From: Tullyiplasma multilocale ATCC 49900
Lineage (GTDB): Bacteria > Bacillota_I > Bacilli_A > Mycoplasmatales > Mycoplasmataceae
Direction of reading: 5' to 3'
Length of the DNA stretch: 64,000 nucleotides
Assembly: GCF_000483165.1 (NCBI RefSeq)
Contig: NZ_AXXW01000005.1
Span: forward strand, 62,001 to 126,000
The position numbers and the translations under genes were made by a program. The notes below the pieces were generated by a model. The model did not search any database. It had not been told where the DNA came from and saw nothing but the letters and a program-made list of their open reading frames with translations. Positions 32,601 through 43,663 of the stretch are shown here, piece by piece. Every line of letters starts with the position of its first letter. Within the stretch, counting starts at the first letter, position 1.

Positions 32601-33818
32601 TGCTTCTTCTGTTTTTTCTACTTTAACTTCTTTTTCAACTTTGATGAAATCCCCATCTTTGAATAAGTATTCAGTGATGTAATTTTCAACTGTGTAATCT
32701 AATAATTCTTCTCACATAATAGCTTCTTCTTGAGCTTCAGCCATTCATTTTTTAGGTTTTGTTACAGGTTGTTTAGGAACAAACATAGAACAAACATCAT
32801 CAAATGGTAAGATTGATGTTTCATAAGTTCCAATAAATTTTGAAATTTCAATAATTTCTTCTTTATCAAATGTTAATAAAGGTCTTAAAATTGATAATTC
32901 ACTAACTGTATTAATTACATTGATTGAATCAATTGTTTGTGAAGCAACTTGTCCAAGGCTTTCTCCAGTTACTAATCCTTTAGCGTCGATTTTTCTTGCT
33001 AATTGATTTGCAATTCTCATAAACATTCTTCTCATAATTGTAATCTTATAACTCTCTTCAGGCATATGATTTAATTCGTTTAATAGCATTGCAAAATCAC
33101 ATACATATAATCTGAACATATTTTGGTTATATTTAGCTGTTTTTTTAGCTAAAGCAAAAACTTTATCAAGAGCTTCTGGAGTTGTATGAGGCGGTGTCAT
33201 GAAGTGAATGAAGTCAACTTGCATACCACGTTTCATTGTTAAGAATGAAGCAACTGGCGAATCGATACCTCCACTTAATAATGAAAGTGCTTTTCCTGAA
33301 ACTCCAACTGGTAATCCTTTTAATGCAACTCTACGAGAATCGAAAACGTCAACGTGATCTTTTTTAACTACGATTTCAATTTTTAAATCTGGATTTTTAA
33401 CATCAACAATAAGATCTTTCATTTCTCTTAAAATTACTGGTGCGAATTCTTTTTTCATTTCAGCAGATGTCATTTCAAAAGACTTGTCTTTTCTTTTAAC
33501 ATCTAATTTAAAACGTTTTTTATCTGAAGCTTTAGCAATTTTTAAACAAGCAGCTAAAATTGCTTCAGGATTTTTTTCAGTTTTCTCAACAACTGATAAA
33601 GAGTAAATTCCAAAAACTGTTTGCAATTCTGCAATCACAGTTTCAACAAATTCTTCTTTAACCTCTAGCATCAATGAGTTGTTATCCTTTGTATAAACAA
33701 CATGTTCTTTATATGGTTTTAATTTAAATTTAATGTTTTGGATTAACTTAGCAATAAAGTGACTTCTATTGTTTCCTTTTAATGTTAATTCTCCGTACCT
33801 TACTAATATGTTTTTCAT
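32598..33818 (-). CDS. thiI: tRNA 4-thiouridine synthetase ThiI
   Basis: Adds sulfur to U8 of tRNA. It has 406 residues, like the Bacillus enzyme without a rhodanese domain. The THUMP region spans about 60-165 and the PP-loop SGGIDS is at 182-187. A Cys in DDVCSMF lies near the C-terminus. Translation passes UGA at 32745 and ends in an acidic tail of about 50 residues. It follows ezrA by 20 bases, an order close to ezrA-nifZ-thiI of Bacillus but without the desulfurase gene here. Confidence 0.93.
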
Positions 33819-33838
33819 GTTTTTTCCTCTTATCTATC

Positions 33839-35602
33839 TTACTGATAGTTATTCTTAATTTCTTTTAATATGCTTGTAGTTTTGCTCAATGCCTCTTTAA
33901 CATTTTTACTTTCATATATTTGTAATATATCAATTAATGATTGTTCAACTTTGCTATCGTTTGTTGAATATCTTTCAAGATACACAATTGCTTTTTGAGT
34001 TAGAACTTCCAATAATAAAGCATCAAAAATCTCATCTTTAATTTTCAATGCTTTAACTAAGTAACTATCAAGTATTTCTAATGCACTTGTATAGTTTTCT
34101 GGCATTACCATTTTTTGACGATATAAATCATCTTCACTAGCCCTATTAATAACTTTATAAATCTCATTAATACGAGTTTTAAATTTGTATAAATCAGGAA
34201 TTCTTTGATTCTTGATTAAGATAGCTTCAGATGTTGAAACAGCATTTCTGATGTCACTTATTTTAGAATCAATATTTTCCATAACATTTTTCTTAGTTCT
34301 TAATGTTTTGGTAATTCTTCTCAACTCTTCATAATACTCAATTAAATAATTTAAGTAATTATTAAGTAAATCTTTAATTTTATAAATATCTAATTTACCA
34401 CCACGCTCATTGGTTTTTTTGATACTTGTATATAATTCTTTAAATTGAGCATTCAAGGTCATTACTTTAGATGACATTTGTTCGTGGATTATTCTAGCCC
34501 TTTGAACATCTTGACCCAATTCTGAAGTAAAGTTAATAACATCTCCAACTGCTCGATAATCTATTTGTAGTCTTGAAAATAAATTTGCAAGATCATCAAG
34601 ATTATTAGTCATGAATTTCTTAATTTCATTTTCATATTTAACATCGACTTCAAAGTTGGTAATAACCATTTCTAAATCCGCTAAATATTCAACTGCTGTT
34701 GAATATTTGAAATTGCTTATATTTAGAACAATTTGATCGCGATATTTTTCATAATGTTCCTTTAACATTTCATACTTTTGAATTTTATTTAAACGTTCTT
34801 CATCGGTCAAATTAATTTCAAGAAAGTGAGCTTTTAAACCTTCTAATTTTTCAACTGCTACAACATTTAGATAATCATCTGCTCGATAAATGAAATCTAA
34901 GAATCCAGCAAACCCTTTTAAGTATTTGAATAACGCATTAACAATTTGCATTGAAGCTGAAAAATCACCCTTAATAACATTCTTATCAAATAAACGATGC
35001 ATTTTCTCAATGTCATTATTTCTTTTTCTTATCTCTTGTTGATCGAACTTTAATCTCGGATTTTCTAACATTCCAGACATTTCTCGCTGAATTTTATTAA
35101 ACTCCTGTCTTAAAAGAATTTTAGCATCCTTATGAATTGCTTCCATTTCCATGAAAGCATCAGTTTCAGCAATTGCATCATAAAATGAACTTATTGTCAT
35201 TTTTAAATCTTCACTAGCTCTCTTAACTTTTAATAAGTTTGAAAAAGTTGGCTTACGGTTTTTCTTGTTAGCGAATACTTGTTTAATAACTTCAATTTGT
35301 TTTGGAACATTTCTTTCCATTTCGACAAAGTAGTTAACTTTTCATACATCTAAAGCATTTTTCAAGGCTGGGTTAATATTATTTCTATTGATGTTAGACA
35401 ATCTATTTAAACGCGACTGTAAAGAGTTTCTTGCGATGATATCAATACTACGATATCCTTCCATTGCATGTCTAATAATATGTTTGTATATAACCAACAT
35501 CGCAAAGGAAATCAGCAAAGCGATTAGAGCGATTAAAAATATTACAATCCCTCAAATATTAGAAGGTGCTAATTTACCAGTAATGTCTCAAGCTAAAAAC
35601 AT
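33839..35602 (-). CDS. ezrA: Septation ring formation regulator EzrA-like protein
   Basis: A 587-residue protein with one N-terminal membrane segment (about residues 17-38) followed by long coiled-coil, Lys/Glu-rich sequence. That is the layout of EzrA, which modulates FtsZ rings at the inner membrane face. The upstream part to 35602 is joined through three UGA-Trp codons. Its place between rpsD and thiI matches Bacillus gene order and is the main support. Sequence identity alone would be weak evidence. Confidence 0.8.
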
Positions 35603-35673
35603 CAAATCAACACCTTTCTATAAGCTTTTGCCACTTTAAATTATATCAAAAATACCTTATTAACTTAAACCTG

Positions 35674-35701
35674 TTGCACCAATAATAAAATAAGTTATAA
35701 T
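35674..35701 (+). promoter_or_regulatory. Promoter of rpsD
   Basis: TTGCAC (35674-35679), N16, TATAAT (35696-35701). Predicted leader length about 165 bases. Confidence 0.75.
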
Positions 35702-35737
35702 AATAGAGTTATTTACAGATATTCTGCATATAGTTAT

Positions 35738-35830
35738 GTATTAAAAGCTGTCTATTATTTAAAGTTAAGAGTAACTCTTGGCAGTAAGAGCGAATAAATA
35801 GACTGGTTAGTATAGGAACTATTCAAATAT
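35738..35830 (+). ncRNA. Structured leader of rpsD (probable S4 autoregulatory leader)
   Basis: The rpsD 5' UTR contains GTCTATTATTT and, 35 bases on, AATAAATAGAC that can pair, enclosing the hairpin AAGAGT/ACTCTT and a GGCAGTAAGAG segment. In Firmicutes S4 represses its own mRNA by binding a leader of this kind. The identity here is inferred from position and foldability. Confidence 0.5.
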
Positions 35831-35872
35831 TTTTAATTGACACGAAAAATTATATAAAAGGAGACTTTAAAT

Positions 35873-36499
35873 ATGTCAAGATTCACTGGATCAACATTCA
35901 AAAAAGCTCGTAGATATGGTTTCTCAATTCTTGAAAGCGGAAAAGAATTTAGCAAAGGTAAAAAAAGAGTAACTACACCTGGTCAACATGGTAAAGACAA
36001 AACTAGATTAAAAATGTCTGGTTATGGAACTCAATTACAAGAAAAACAAAAAGTTAAATTCATGTATGGAATGACAGAACGTCAATTCAGAAATACATTC
36101 GCAAAAGCTAAAAAAGTTCACGGTGGTATTTTAGGGGAAAACTTCTTAGTTCTTCTAGAATCAAGATTAGACAACATTACTTACCGTTTAGGATTTGCTA
36201 TGACAAGACAAGGTGCTAGACAATTAGTTAACCACGGTCATATCTTAGTAAATGGTAAAAAAGTTGATATTCCTTCATACCAATTAAAACCTGGAGATGT
36301 TTTAGAAGTTAAAGAATCAATGAGAAAAAACGATAAAATTGCTGAAGCATTAACAAACAATGAATCAACAGTTGAATTCGTAAAAGTTGATAAAGCTAAC
36401 TTAAAAGGGGAATTCGTAAGATTACCTGAAAGAAAAGAATTGAATAACGAAATCAATGAAGCGTTAATCGTTGAATGATACAACCGTTTAATTAAATAA
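35873..36499 (+). CDS. rpsD: 30S ribosomal protein S4
   Basis: Primary rRNA-binding protein that starts assembly of the small subunit; 208 residues. It has the S4 RNA-binding domain ([15 protein letters not shown] to NGHIL-like [16 protein letters not shown]) and no zinc-binding Cys. The last six residues follow a UGA-Trp (W-YNRLIK). AAAGGAG precedes the start. It stands alone with its own promoter, leader and double terminator. Confidence 0.97.
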
Positions 36500-36516
36500 T
36501 TAATTAAACATTATTC

Positions 36517-36545
36517 TAAAAAAACACGGGCAACCGTGTTTTTTT
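36517..36545 (+). terminator. First terminator after rpsD
   Basis: AAAAAACACGG, GCAA loop, CCGTGTTTTTTT. Confidence 0.9.
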
Positions 36546-36566
36546 ATGCCCCTACTTATTAAGACT

Positions 36567-36596
36567 AAAAAAACACGGCTCTGCACCGTGTTTTTT
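36567..36596 (+). terminator. Second, near-identical terminator after rpsD
   Basis: AAAAAACACGG, seven-base loop, CCGTGTTTTTT. The arms are the same as in the terminator about 50 bases before. Confidence 0.9.
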
Positions 36597-36767
36597 CATA
36601 AATTAAAGTTCAAACCATGTATGCAATGAGAGAAAATATTTATACATGTTCAATAATTTAAAAATAAAAGAATGATCATAAATTTAGGTAATTTATTTTT
36701 TTGGTGGGACTACAGAATCATTTAAAGGGTTAATTCCATATCCCAACTTCATAATATAACTTTTTCC
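36597..36767. other. Gene-free stretch between converging rpsD and tyrS
   Basis: No convincing gene or RNA. A minus-strand 19-codon frame at 36693-36752 lacks a ribosome binding site. Confidence 0.5.
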
Positions 36768-36811
36768 AAAAAAAGTCTATAATTTTAGAAAAGATTTCCA
36801 AAATTATAGAC
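36768..36811 (-). terminator. Terminator after tyrS
   Basis: A 12-bp stem, GTCTATAATTTT with AAAATTATAGAC, and a T7 run on the minus strand. Confidence 0.8.
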
Positions 36812-36834
36812 ATAATTAGAATTTTTATTATTTT

Positions 36835-38076
<1,242 letters not shown>

Positions 38077-38086
38077 AATCATTCTC

Positions 38087-38209
38087 CTATTTAGGTCTTC
38101 TTGATTTGATCTTCCCAACTGGACGATCAATAAGAATACTTTCATCTATATCATCTTTATAAATTCTTTTTTTCGAAGGTTTGATTCTTCGACTTTGTAT
38201 TTTTTCCAT
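38087..38209 (-). CDS. Small basic protein of unknown function, 40 residues
   Basis: ATG at 38209 with TAGGAG five bases upstream, 40 codons, TAG at 38087 overlapping the ribosome binding site of tyrS. The product is rich in Lys/Arg at both ends (SRRIKPSKKR; KIKSRRPK) with an acidic middle. It sits eight bases after pncB and ten before tyrS. The tight packing and two good binding sites support translation. It may contact RNA or ribosomes, but this is only suggested by its charge. Confidence 0.6.
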   Translation of the reverse strand: MEKIQSRRIKPSKKRIYKDDIDESILIDRPVGKIKSRRPK

Positions 38210-38217
38210 AAGAACTC

Positions 38218-39279
38218 CTATTTGATTTTTAATAATCTCTCAGACTCTATGTTTTTACGGCCAACTTTAGCTTCGGCTACACCATCAATTAAGACGGCAT
38301 CGCCTGTAAATTCGACAGTTAATTTTGCAATTGAGGCTCCAACACCATATACATCTACTGGTGCTTTAGCAGCTTCGAATTCCGCAATCTTATCAGCATT
38401 AAATCCTGAAGAAACAATAATTTTTACATTATTGTGTCCTTTTTCATCTAACGCTTTTCTAACTTCCTTAACCAATGGAATACTTACTCCATTTAAAGTT
38501 TGGTTAGGATATAATTCTTTTTTAGCTTCAACTGTTTTATCAGTTAAATTACCAGCTGTATCTAATCTAACAGCATGTAACTTATCTCCAAAGTAATCAG
38601 CCACTCTTATAGCATCAGTTACACAATCATTGTGATAATCAACAAGTGAAACTAAATTAACATCAGGAAATACCTCATTAAAAGCAATTGTCGCTTTCAA
38701 TACATCACCATCAAAAGATTGAATTAATGCATGAGGCATTGTTCCTGATGGCATTGGTACATCTTTGTCATCAATATATTTAATTGCAGCTTCAGTAACA
38801 AATCTTCTGAATCCACCAATATATGAAGCATAACCATCATTTTCTAGTGTTGTATATGAATCAGCACGATCAAGCATATTTAGTAACATTTTTCCATTCG
38901 ATGCTTCAACAACTCTTCTTGAATTTGTGGCGATTGAACTGTTTCTCGCAAGAATACCATCAATCATTCCTTCTAATCATCCAAAATCACAATATCGTCC
39001 TGTAATTTTTAAAACTGGTTCTAAAGGTTGAACGATATCTCCATCTGCCAATCCTCAAATTTCTAAACTTTCAAAATCTTTTGAAGCGAATTTCAATAAT
39101 GCAATTGTTTCATCAATTCCACATAAAACAGTATTTTCCTTACGTTGGAATCACTGCATAGTTACAATTTGATTAGGTTTTTTTTCTTCTAAAATTGCTG
39201 TAGTTTTTTTAAAATAATCAGCTAAAAAATATCCATCTTTAACTCTTGGATCAAATTGAAAATTAATTATTTTTTTCAT
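38218..39279 (-). CDS. pncB: Nicotinate phosphoribosyltransferase
   Basis: Makes nicotinate mononucleotide in NAD salvage. It has 353 residues. Family segments visible are SGTMPHALIQSFDGD (phosphoribosyl site region), RLDTAGN and SSGFNADKI. UGA is read as Trp five times in the first 110 codons. Its start at 39279 overlaps the end of ytpR by 17 bases, and its stop overlaps the ribosome binding region of the next small ORF. Confidence 0.92.
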
Positions 39280-39874
39280 TGTGAACCTCTCAGAAACTTG
39301 CACCAATTTTGTTATCATATGAATCACCTAATTCAATAATTCCTTCAGCATTATAAATTCCTTCTGGAATTTGCAATTCTCTAGCACTACAAATCATTCC
39401 GTTTGAGTCATGTCCGCGTAATTTACCTTCAACAATTCTCATTCCGTTTGGCATTCAAGTACCAACAGTGGCTACTACAACATTTTGTCCAGCAGCTACA
39501 TTTTTAGCACCACAAACGATTTGGATTTCTTCTCCAATATCAACTTTACATAAATGTAAGTGAGTACCTTCAATATCTTCACAAGTTATAACTTTACCAA
39601 TTCTGAATTGTGCATCTTGTTTAACAGGATAGATATCTTTAATTTTGTTCTCAACAAAATTAACAACTTCCTTATTTTCAGAACAAAATCCATTTTTAAT
39701 TTCGATTTCATCGCTAACCTTAAAGATGTTGATACCAACAATATTTTCCTTGTTTTTTAAGATTGTTAAATTACCATTTTCCTCCGTTTCTAAAACAGAT
39801 AAGTTATGGTCAAATGACACCATTAGTGTGTCAAATTGCTTATTGTAAAAAATTCCGTATTTTAAAGTGTTCAT
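39263..39874 (-). CDS. ytpR: YtpR-type tRNA-binding domain protein
   Basis: A 203-residue protein with a C-terminal tRNA-binding OB fold (about residues 90-195; segments HLHLCKVDIGEE, IVCGAKNVAAGQNVVVA, ICSARELQIP), like Bacillus YtpR and the N-terminus of PheT. A role in tRNA handling or quality control is likely but not defined. UGA is read as Trp at 39455 and near the end. First gene of the minus-strand run to tyrS, divergent from degV. Confidence 0.88.
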
Positions 39875-39898
39875 TGTGATAATATTTCTCCTTTACCA

Positions 39899-39927
39899 TT
39901 GATTATTATTATACCAATTTATATAAT
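39899..39927 (+). promoter_or_regulatory. Promoter of the degV pair
   Basis: TTGATT (39899-39904), N17, TATAAT (39922-39927). Confidence 0.7.
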
Positions 39928-39954
39928 TAATTAATAACCAAATAGGAGGTATAT

Positions 39955-40791
39955 ATGAAAATAGCAATCTTAACAGATTCAGCTTACGATGGTAAGGCAA
40001 CGGATTTCAAAGATTTACATGTTATTCCATTAATGATTACTACAGAAGATGGTAAATCAATTTACGATGATGAAAAACTTGATAAAGAAACCTTTTACAA
40101 GATGTTGGATGAACAACAATTAAAAACTTCACAAACAACACCTGGTGACATGATGAAAAAATGAGATGAACTTCTTGAAAGTTACGATCAAGTTATCTTC
40201 GCGGGTATTTCAAGTGGATTAAGTGGTCAATTCAATACATTTAGAATGTTAAGTGAAACTGAAGAAGAATACAAAGGAAGAGTTTTTGTATGTGACACTC
40301 AAGGGGTATCAATCGTACTACAACACCTAATCAAAAGAATTGCATTCTGAATTGCTGAAAACAAAACTGGATTCGAAATCTTAGAACTTGTTAAAGGATA
40401 TTCAAAAAATTCCACAACTTTTATTATCCCTAAAAACTTAGAAACATTAAAACGTGGTGGAAGAATCAGTCCAGGAGCAGCCGCTCTTGCTAAGATGCTT
40501 AAAATAATTCCTATTTTAAGGTATAACGGTCAAATTGATAAAGAAGGAACAGCTAGAACATTCAAAAAAGCTTTAATAGAATCATTAGATATTATTAAAA
40601 AAGAATGTAAAGGTATCAAAGAAATTGATTTAACTTGTTCTAAATTATCACTTGAAGATAAAGAAATGGTTGAAGAAATCATTAAATCTCAAGGTTTAAC
40701 AATTGGATTAAACGCAGAATTAACAAACGTAATTAGTGCTCACACAGGTCCCGGAACAGTGGCCGTGGTTGGATGAAAGGCTGGTAAATAA
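39955..40791 (+). CDS. DegV family protein (fatty-acid binding, FakB-like), first copy
   Basis: A 278-residue DegV-fold protein. The start KIAILTDSAYD and the segment SQTTPGDM near residue 60 are typical of the family, which binds a fatty acid and presents it to the kinase FakA for membrane lipid synthesis. GISSGLSGQF and RGGRISPGAA are further family segments. AGGAGG precedes the start. The stop is two bases before the next degV start. UGA is read as Trp three times. Confidence 0.9.
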
Positions 40792-40793
40792 TT

Positions 40794-41642
40794 ATGAAAA
40801 TTGGAATTTTAGTAGATAGTGCTGCAACTGCAACACCAAAAGTGTTTAATGACACGGTGGTATCATGAATACCTTTACATGTAACATTCCCTGATAATAC
40901 AGATATGTTAGACACACAGGAATTAATTGAAAAAAATAATGTTTACAGCAGAATTGAAAATGGTGAAAACATTAAAACTTCTCAAGCAAGTCCTGGAGAA
41001 TTAGAAAATAAATATGATGAACTATTAAAAGAATATGATCACATTGTTCATATCCCTATTACAGCAAATCTATCATCAATGTTACAAACAGCGTTTATGA
41101 CAGCAAATGACGATAAATATGAAGGTAAAGTTACTGTTTTCCAAAATGAAGACATGGCTGCCCAAGGAATTAAAGAAGTTGCATTACATGTAAGTGCTTT
41201 AATTCAAAATGGAACTCTTACAACTCCTGAACAAGTGGTTGAAGAAATTACAAAATTTAAAGAAGCAATGTATCTAGGAATTATTCCTGGGGATTTAAGA
41301 AAACTTTCAAGTGGTGGACGTGGAACTGGTGTTTTAACTTCAGTATTAAATATGTTCAAAACAAAAGTGCTAATTAGATGAACATCAAAACCAGAAAAAG
41401 AAGCAATGGGAAGAACTTTCTCAGGTGTTCTTGAAAAGGTTATTGATCGTGTAAATCAAGATTATAAAGATGGTTATAATTTCATTTTCGTTAGAACTCC
41501 GTTAACAAGTGTTAAAACTTACATGAGTATTAAAGGAATTTTAGATGAAGCTGGAATCAAGTATTCTGAAGAATTCATCCCTTCAATTTATACAGTTCAT
41601 GCTGGTGTTGAAACAGTTGGGTTCATCATTACTAATAAATAA
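40794..41642 (+). CDS. DegV family protein, second copy
   Basis: A 282-residue protein, divergent from the first copy but with the same plan: KIGILVDSAAT at the start, TSQASPGELE near residue 63, PITANLSSMLQTA and LSSGGRGTG. Two different FakB-like proteins in one cell are known to differ in the fatty acid preferred. The two-base gap to the upstream gene indicates one transcript. UGA is read as Trp twice. Confidence 0.88.
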
Positions 41643-41651
41643 TTAAAAAAA

Positions 41652-41676
41652 TGACCAACTCTGTTGGTTTTTTTTA
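41652..41676 (+). terminator. Terminator after the degV pair
   Basis: ACCAAC, TCT loop, GTTGGT and an eight-T run. Confidence 0.8.
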
Positions 41677-41686
41677 TGTTTTTATA

Positions 41687-41717
41687 ATTACTTTCTAATA
41701 TTGAAAGTAATTTTTAC
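41687..41717 (+). terminator. Second hairpin after the degV pair
   Basis: AATTACTTTC, seven-base loop, GAAAGTAATT, followed by T5. A perfect 10-bp stem; probably a back-up terminator. Confidence 0.6.
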
Positions 41718-41743
41718 TGTGTATTAATGTAATTTCATTTTTT

Positions 41744-41879
41744 TATAATCTTATTATAGGTTTTCTTTTATTATTTATTGGAAAATCAACATTTTTTAGG
41801 TTTCCTTGTTTTACTTACAAGGGATGATAGCGCTATGTTTGGTATTAAATCAACATAGTTAAGCGGATAGGAGAATATC
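41744..41879 (+). promoter_or_regulatory. Hairpin-rich leader of the second RpiR gene
   Basis: TATAAT at 41744-41749 is a likely -10 box. The following leader holds CCTTGT/ACAAGG (41804, 41817) and CTATGTT/AACATAG (41833, 41852), the latter ending 22 bases before the ATG. No known riboswitch consensus is recognised. Confidence 0.45.
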
Positions 41880-42635
41880 ATGGATTTAAAAAAAGAATTG
41901 AAAAAATACAGTCAATTAGAGGATGGGTCAACAATTTCTGTATTAGCCAAGGAAATATATAAACAATCTATGTCTGGGGTATTTTTAAAAATGGGTCCCC
42001 TTTCTAAGTTGACTAATGTTAGTGAGAGTTCAATTACTAAATTTTCGCAAAAATTAGGATATGTTGGTTTTAAAGATTTGATGGACAACGTAAAGAAAAT
42101 TAACAAGGATTATCGTCGCCCAGAAAAAGAAGAAAATGAAAACAATAACGATATAAATGTTTTAAAAGAATCTATCCTTACATCAATTAATAATTTTCAC
42201 GCTACAAACAAAGTGGCAATTGATGATGTGTTGGATTTGATCAAAAACTTTAAAAACGATGTTTACATAATCGGAAATGACCATAACAATGAATGTTTAA
42301 GTTTTATCTATGACTTACTTTCAAGTAGTGAGTTAAGAGTTTTCAAAAACCATACAAACTACCATAGTTTAAACTTGTACAATAAAATGACTAAGGATGA
42401 TTTAATCATCTTTGTTTCAATTGGTGATCAGAATGAATATGCTAATTTCATGTATGAAAATGTACGTAAAAAAGCCGGTAAGGCAATTGTGGTATCTGAT
42501 AGTACATTTGATGAATATCAAGCTGACGAAGACACTATTGTTGTTTATTTAGATCAAGATCAAGACACAGCATCTGTTTATAAAAATAAGATACTGATGA
42601 ATTATATTGTTTATTTAGTATATAAAAATCTTTAG
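41880..42635 (+). CDS. MurR/RpiR-family regulator, second in the window
   Basis: A 251-residue protein. The N-terminal HTH is near residues 38-62 (GPLSKLTNVSESSITKFSQK), followed by an Asn/Glu-rich linker and a SIS-like region (VYIIGNDHNNECLSF; DLIIFVSIGD). The sugar-phosphate pocket looks degenerate compared with the regulator at 13535. TAGGAG precedes the start. It is a single gene between terminators with a structured leader. Target genes are unknown. Confidence 0.8.
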   Translation: MDLKKELKKYSQLEDGSTISVLAKEIYKQSMSGVFLKMGPLSKLTNVSESSITKFSQKLGYVGFKDLMDNVKKINKDYRRPEKEENENNNDINVLKESILTSINNFHATNKVAIDDVLDLIKNFKNDVYIIGNDHNNECLSFIYDLLSSSELRVFKNHTNYHSLNLYNKMTKDDLIIFVSIGDQNEYANFMYENVRKKAGKAIVVSDSTFDEYQADEDTIVVYLDQDQDTASVYKNKILMNYIVYLVYKNL

Positions 42636-42642
42636 AAATATA

Positions 42643-42670
42643 AAAAAAGCACCGCGTGGTGCTTTTTATT
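42643..42670 (+). terminator. Terminator after the second RpiR gene
   Basis: AAAAAGCACC, GCGT loop, GGTGCTTTTT. Confidence 0.9.
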
Positions 42671-42676
42671 TTCTAC

Positions 42677-42751
42677 TGGCAAGGACGAAAGGAATCGAAC
42701 CCTCAACGCTCGGTTTTGGAGACCGACGTTCTACCATTGAACTACGTCCCT
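42677..42751 (-). tRNA. tRNA-Trp (anticodon CCA)
   Basis: 75 bases including encoded CCA. Acceptor AGGGACG with CGTCCTT, anticodon stem TCGGT/ACCGA, loop CTCCAAA with CCA in the middle. Reads UGG. Confidence 0.95.
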
Positions 42752-42795
42752 AAGGAAAATAAAATCGCACTTTTGTGCGATTGTTGTTTTTTTAA

Positions 42796-42871
42796 TGGCA
42801 GGGGCAGCAAGACTCGAACTCGCGACACTCGGTTTTGAAGACCGATGTTCTGCCAACTGAACTATGCCCCT
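42796..42871 (-). tRNA. tRNA-Trp (anticodon UCA), reads UGA
   Basis: 76 bases including CCA. Acceptor AGGGGCA with TGCCCCT, anticodon stem TCGGT/ACCGA, loop CTTCAAA, anticodon TCA. Direct proof that UGA is a sense codon here. It precedes the CCA isoacceptor, and a minus-strand TATAAT (extended TGC) lies about 20 bases upstream. Confidence 0.97.
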
Positions 42872-42925
42872 ATGTATCAACTTTTTTATTATAGCAATTT
42901 TTGATAGGTAAATAAATATAAATAT

Positions 42926-42954
42926 AAAAAAATGTGAGATTAACTCTCACATTT
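42926..42954 (-). terminator. Terminator overlapping the end of the fur-type gene
   Basis: AAATGTGAGA pairs with TCTCACATTT; the upstream arm is made of the last codons of the gene. A T7 run follows. Confidence 0.8.
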
Positions 42955-43401
42955 TTTACATTTCTTACATAGACCATGAGCTTCGATTTTAAAATGTTCT
43001 AAACTCATACCTAACAAGTCTGAAATTTTACTAATTTCGACAAAATCAAATTTATCCATGATTGCATCTTCAACATGATCAACTTGACCACATTTATCAC
43101 ATTTAATGTGCATAGATCTCTCAGCTGCAATCTCATAACAAATGCTTTTACCATTAAAAGTATTTGCGAATAGAATATGATTTTCTAAAAGTAAATCCAA
43201 AGTGTTGTAAACACTCATTAAATTTACATTATCAAATTTTGCTTCTAATTCCTTAACGATGTCTTGAGTTGTGACATGATCTTTAGACTTAATAATACTT
43301 TTTATTACAGCACTTCTAATCTCTGTCATTCTAATGTTTTTTGATTTTAGTTTCTCGATAATTTGGTTATATTTTTTTTCTTGATTATCAGTTAATTTCA
43401 T
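42940..43401 (-). CDS. Fur-family metal-dependent regulator
   Basis: A 153-residue DNA-binding protein sensing metal or peroxide. The winged helix spans about 20-85 (MSVYNTLDLLLE as recognition region). The structural zinc pairs are Cys101/Cys104 (KCDKCG) and Cys145/Cys148, with an extra Cys151. His residues of the sensing site are fewer than in classic Fur, so PerR or Zur function is equally possible. Its ATG overlaps the acpP stop as TAATG. Confidence 0.88.
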   Translation of the reverse strand: MKLTDNQEKKYNQIIEKLKSKNIRMTEIRSAVIKSIIKSKDHVTTQDIVKELEAKFDNVNLMSVYNTLDLLLENHILFANTFNGKSICYEIAAERSMHIKCDKCGQVDHVEDAIMDKFDFVEISKISDLLGMSLEHFKIEAHGLCKKCKKCES

Positions 43402-43625
43402 TATGCTTTTAATTCTTCAGCTAACTTAACTAAATCATCAACAGTTTCAAGTTCGTTCAATTTATCATCAGGAACTCTGATGTCTAATTTATCTTCTAAA
43501 GTAACTATCATATCCATTAAGTCTAGTGAATCAATACCCATTGTATTGAATTTAGACCCTTTATTAATGGCACCTTTAGCTCCCTTAGCTTTCAATTCTT
43601 TTATAATTTCTTCATAAATATTCAT
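43401..43625 (-). CDS. acpP: Acyl carrier protein
   Basis: A 74-residue acidic four-helix carrier. The phosphopantetheine attachment Ser33 is in GIDSLDLMD. I start at 43625, where AAGGTG lies six bases upstream; the in-frame GTG three codons earlier is part of that site. The stop overlaps the start of the fur-type gene. The mollicute group lacks fatty-acid synthesis, so the carrier probably serves phospholipid assembly or fatty acyl transfer. Confidence 0.93.
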   Translation of the reverse strand: MNIYEEIIKELKAKGAKGAINKGSKFNTMGIDSLDLMDMIVTLEDKLDIRVPDDKLNELETVDDLVKLAEELKA

Positions 43626-43663
43626 ATATATCACCTTTTCATAATTATAACACTTTATAAATT

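Noticed and set aside
36693-36752. Minus-strand 19-codon frame
   Set aside because: No ribosome binding site and too short; overlaps the tail of the tyrS terminator region.
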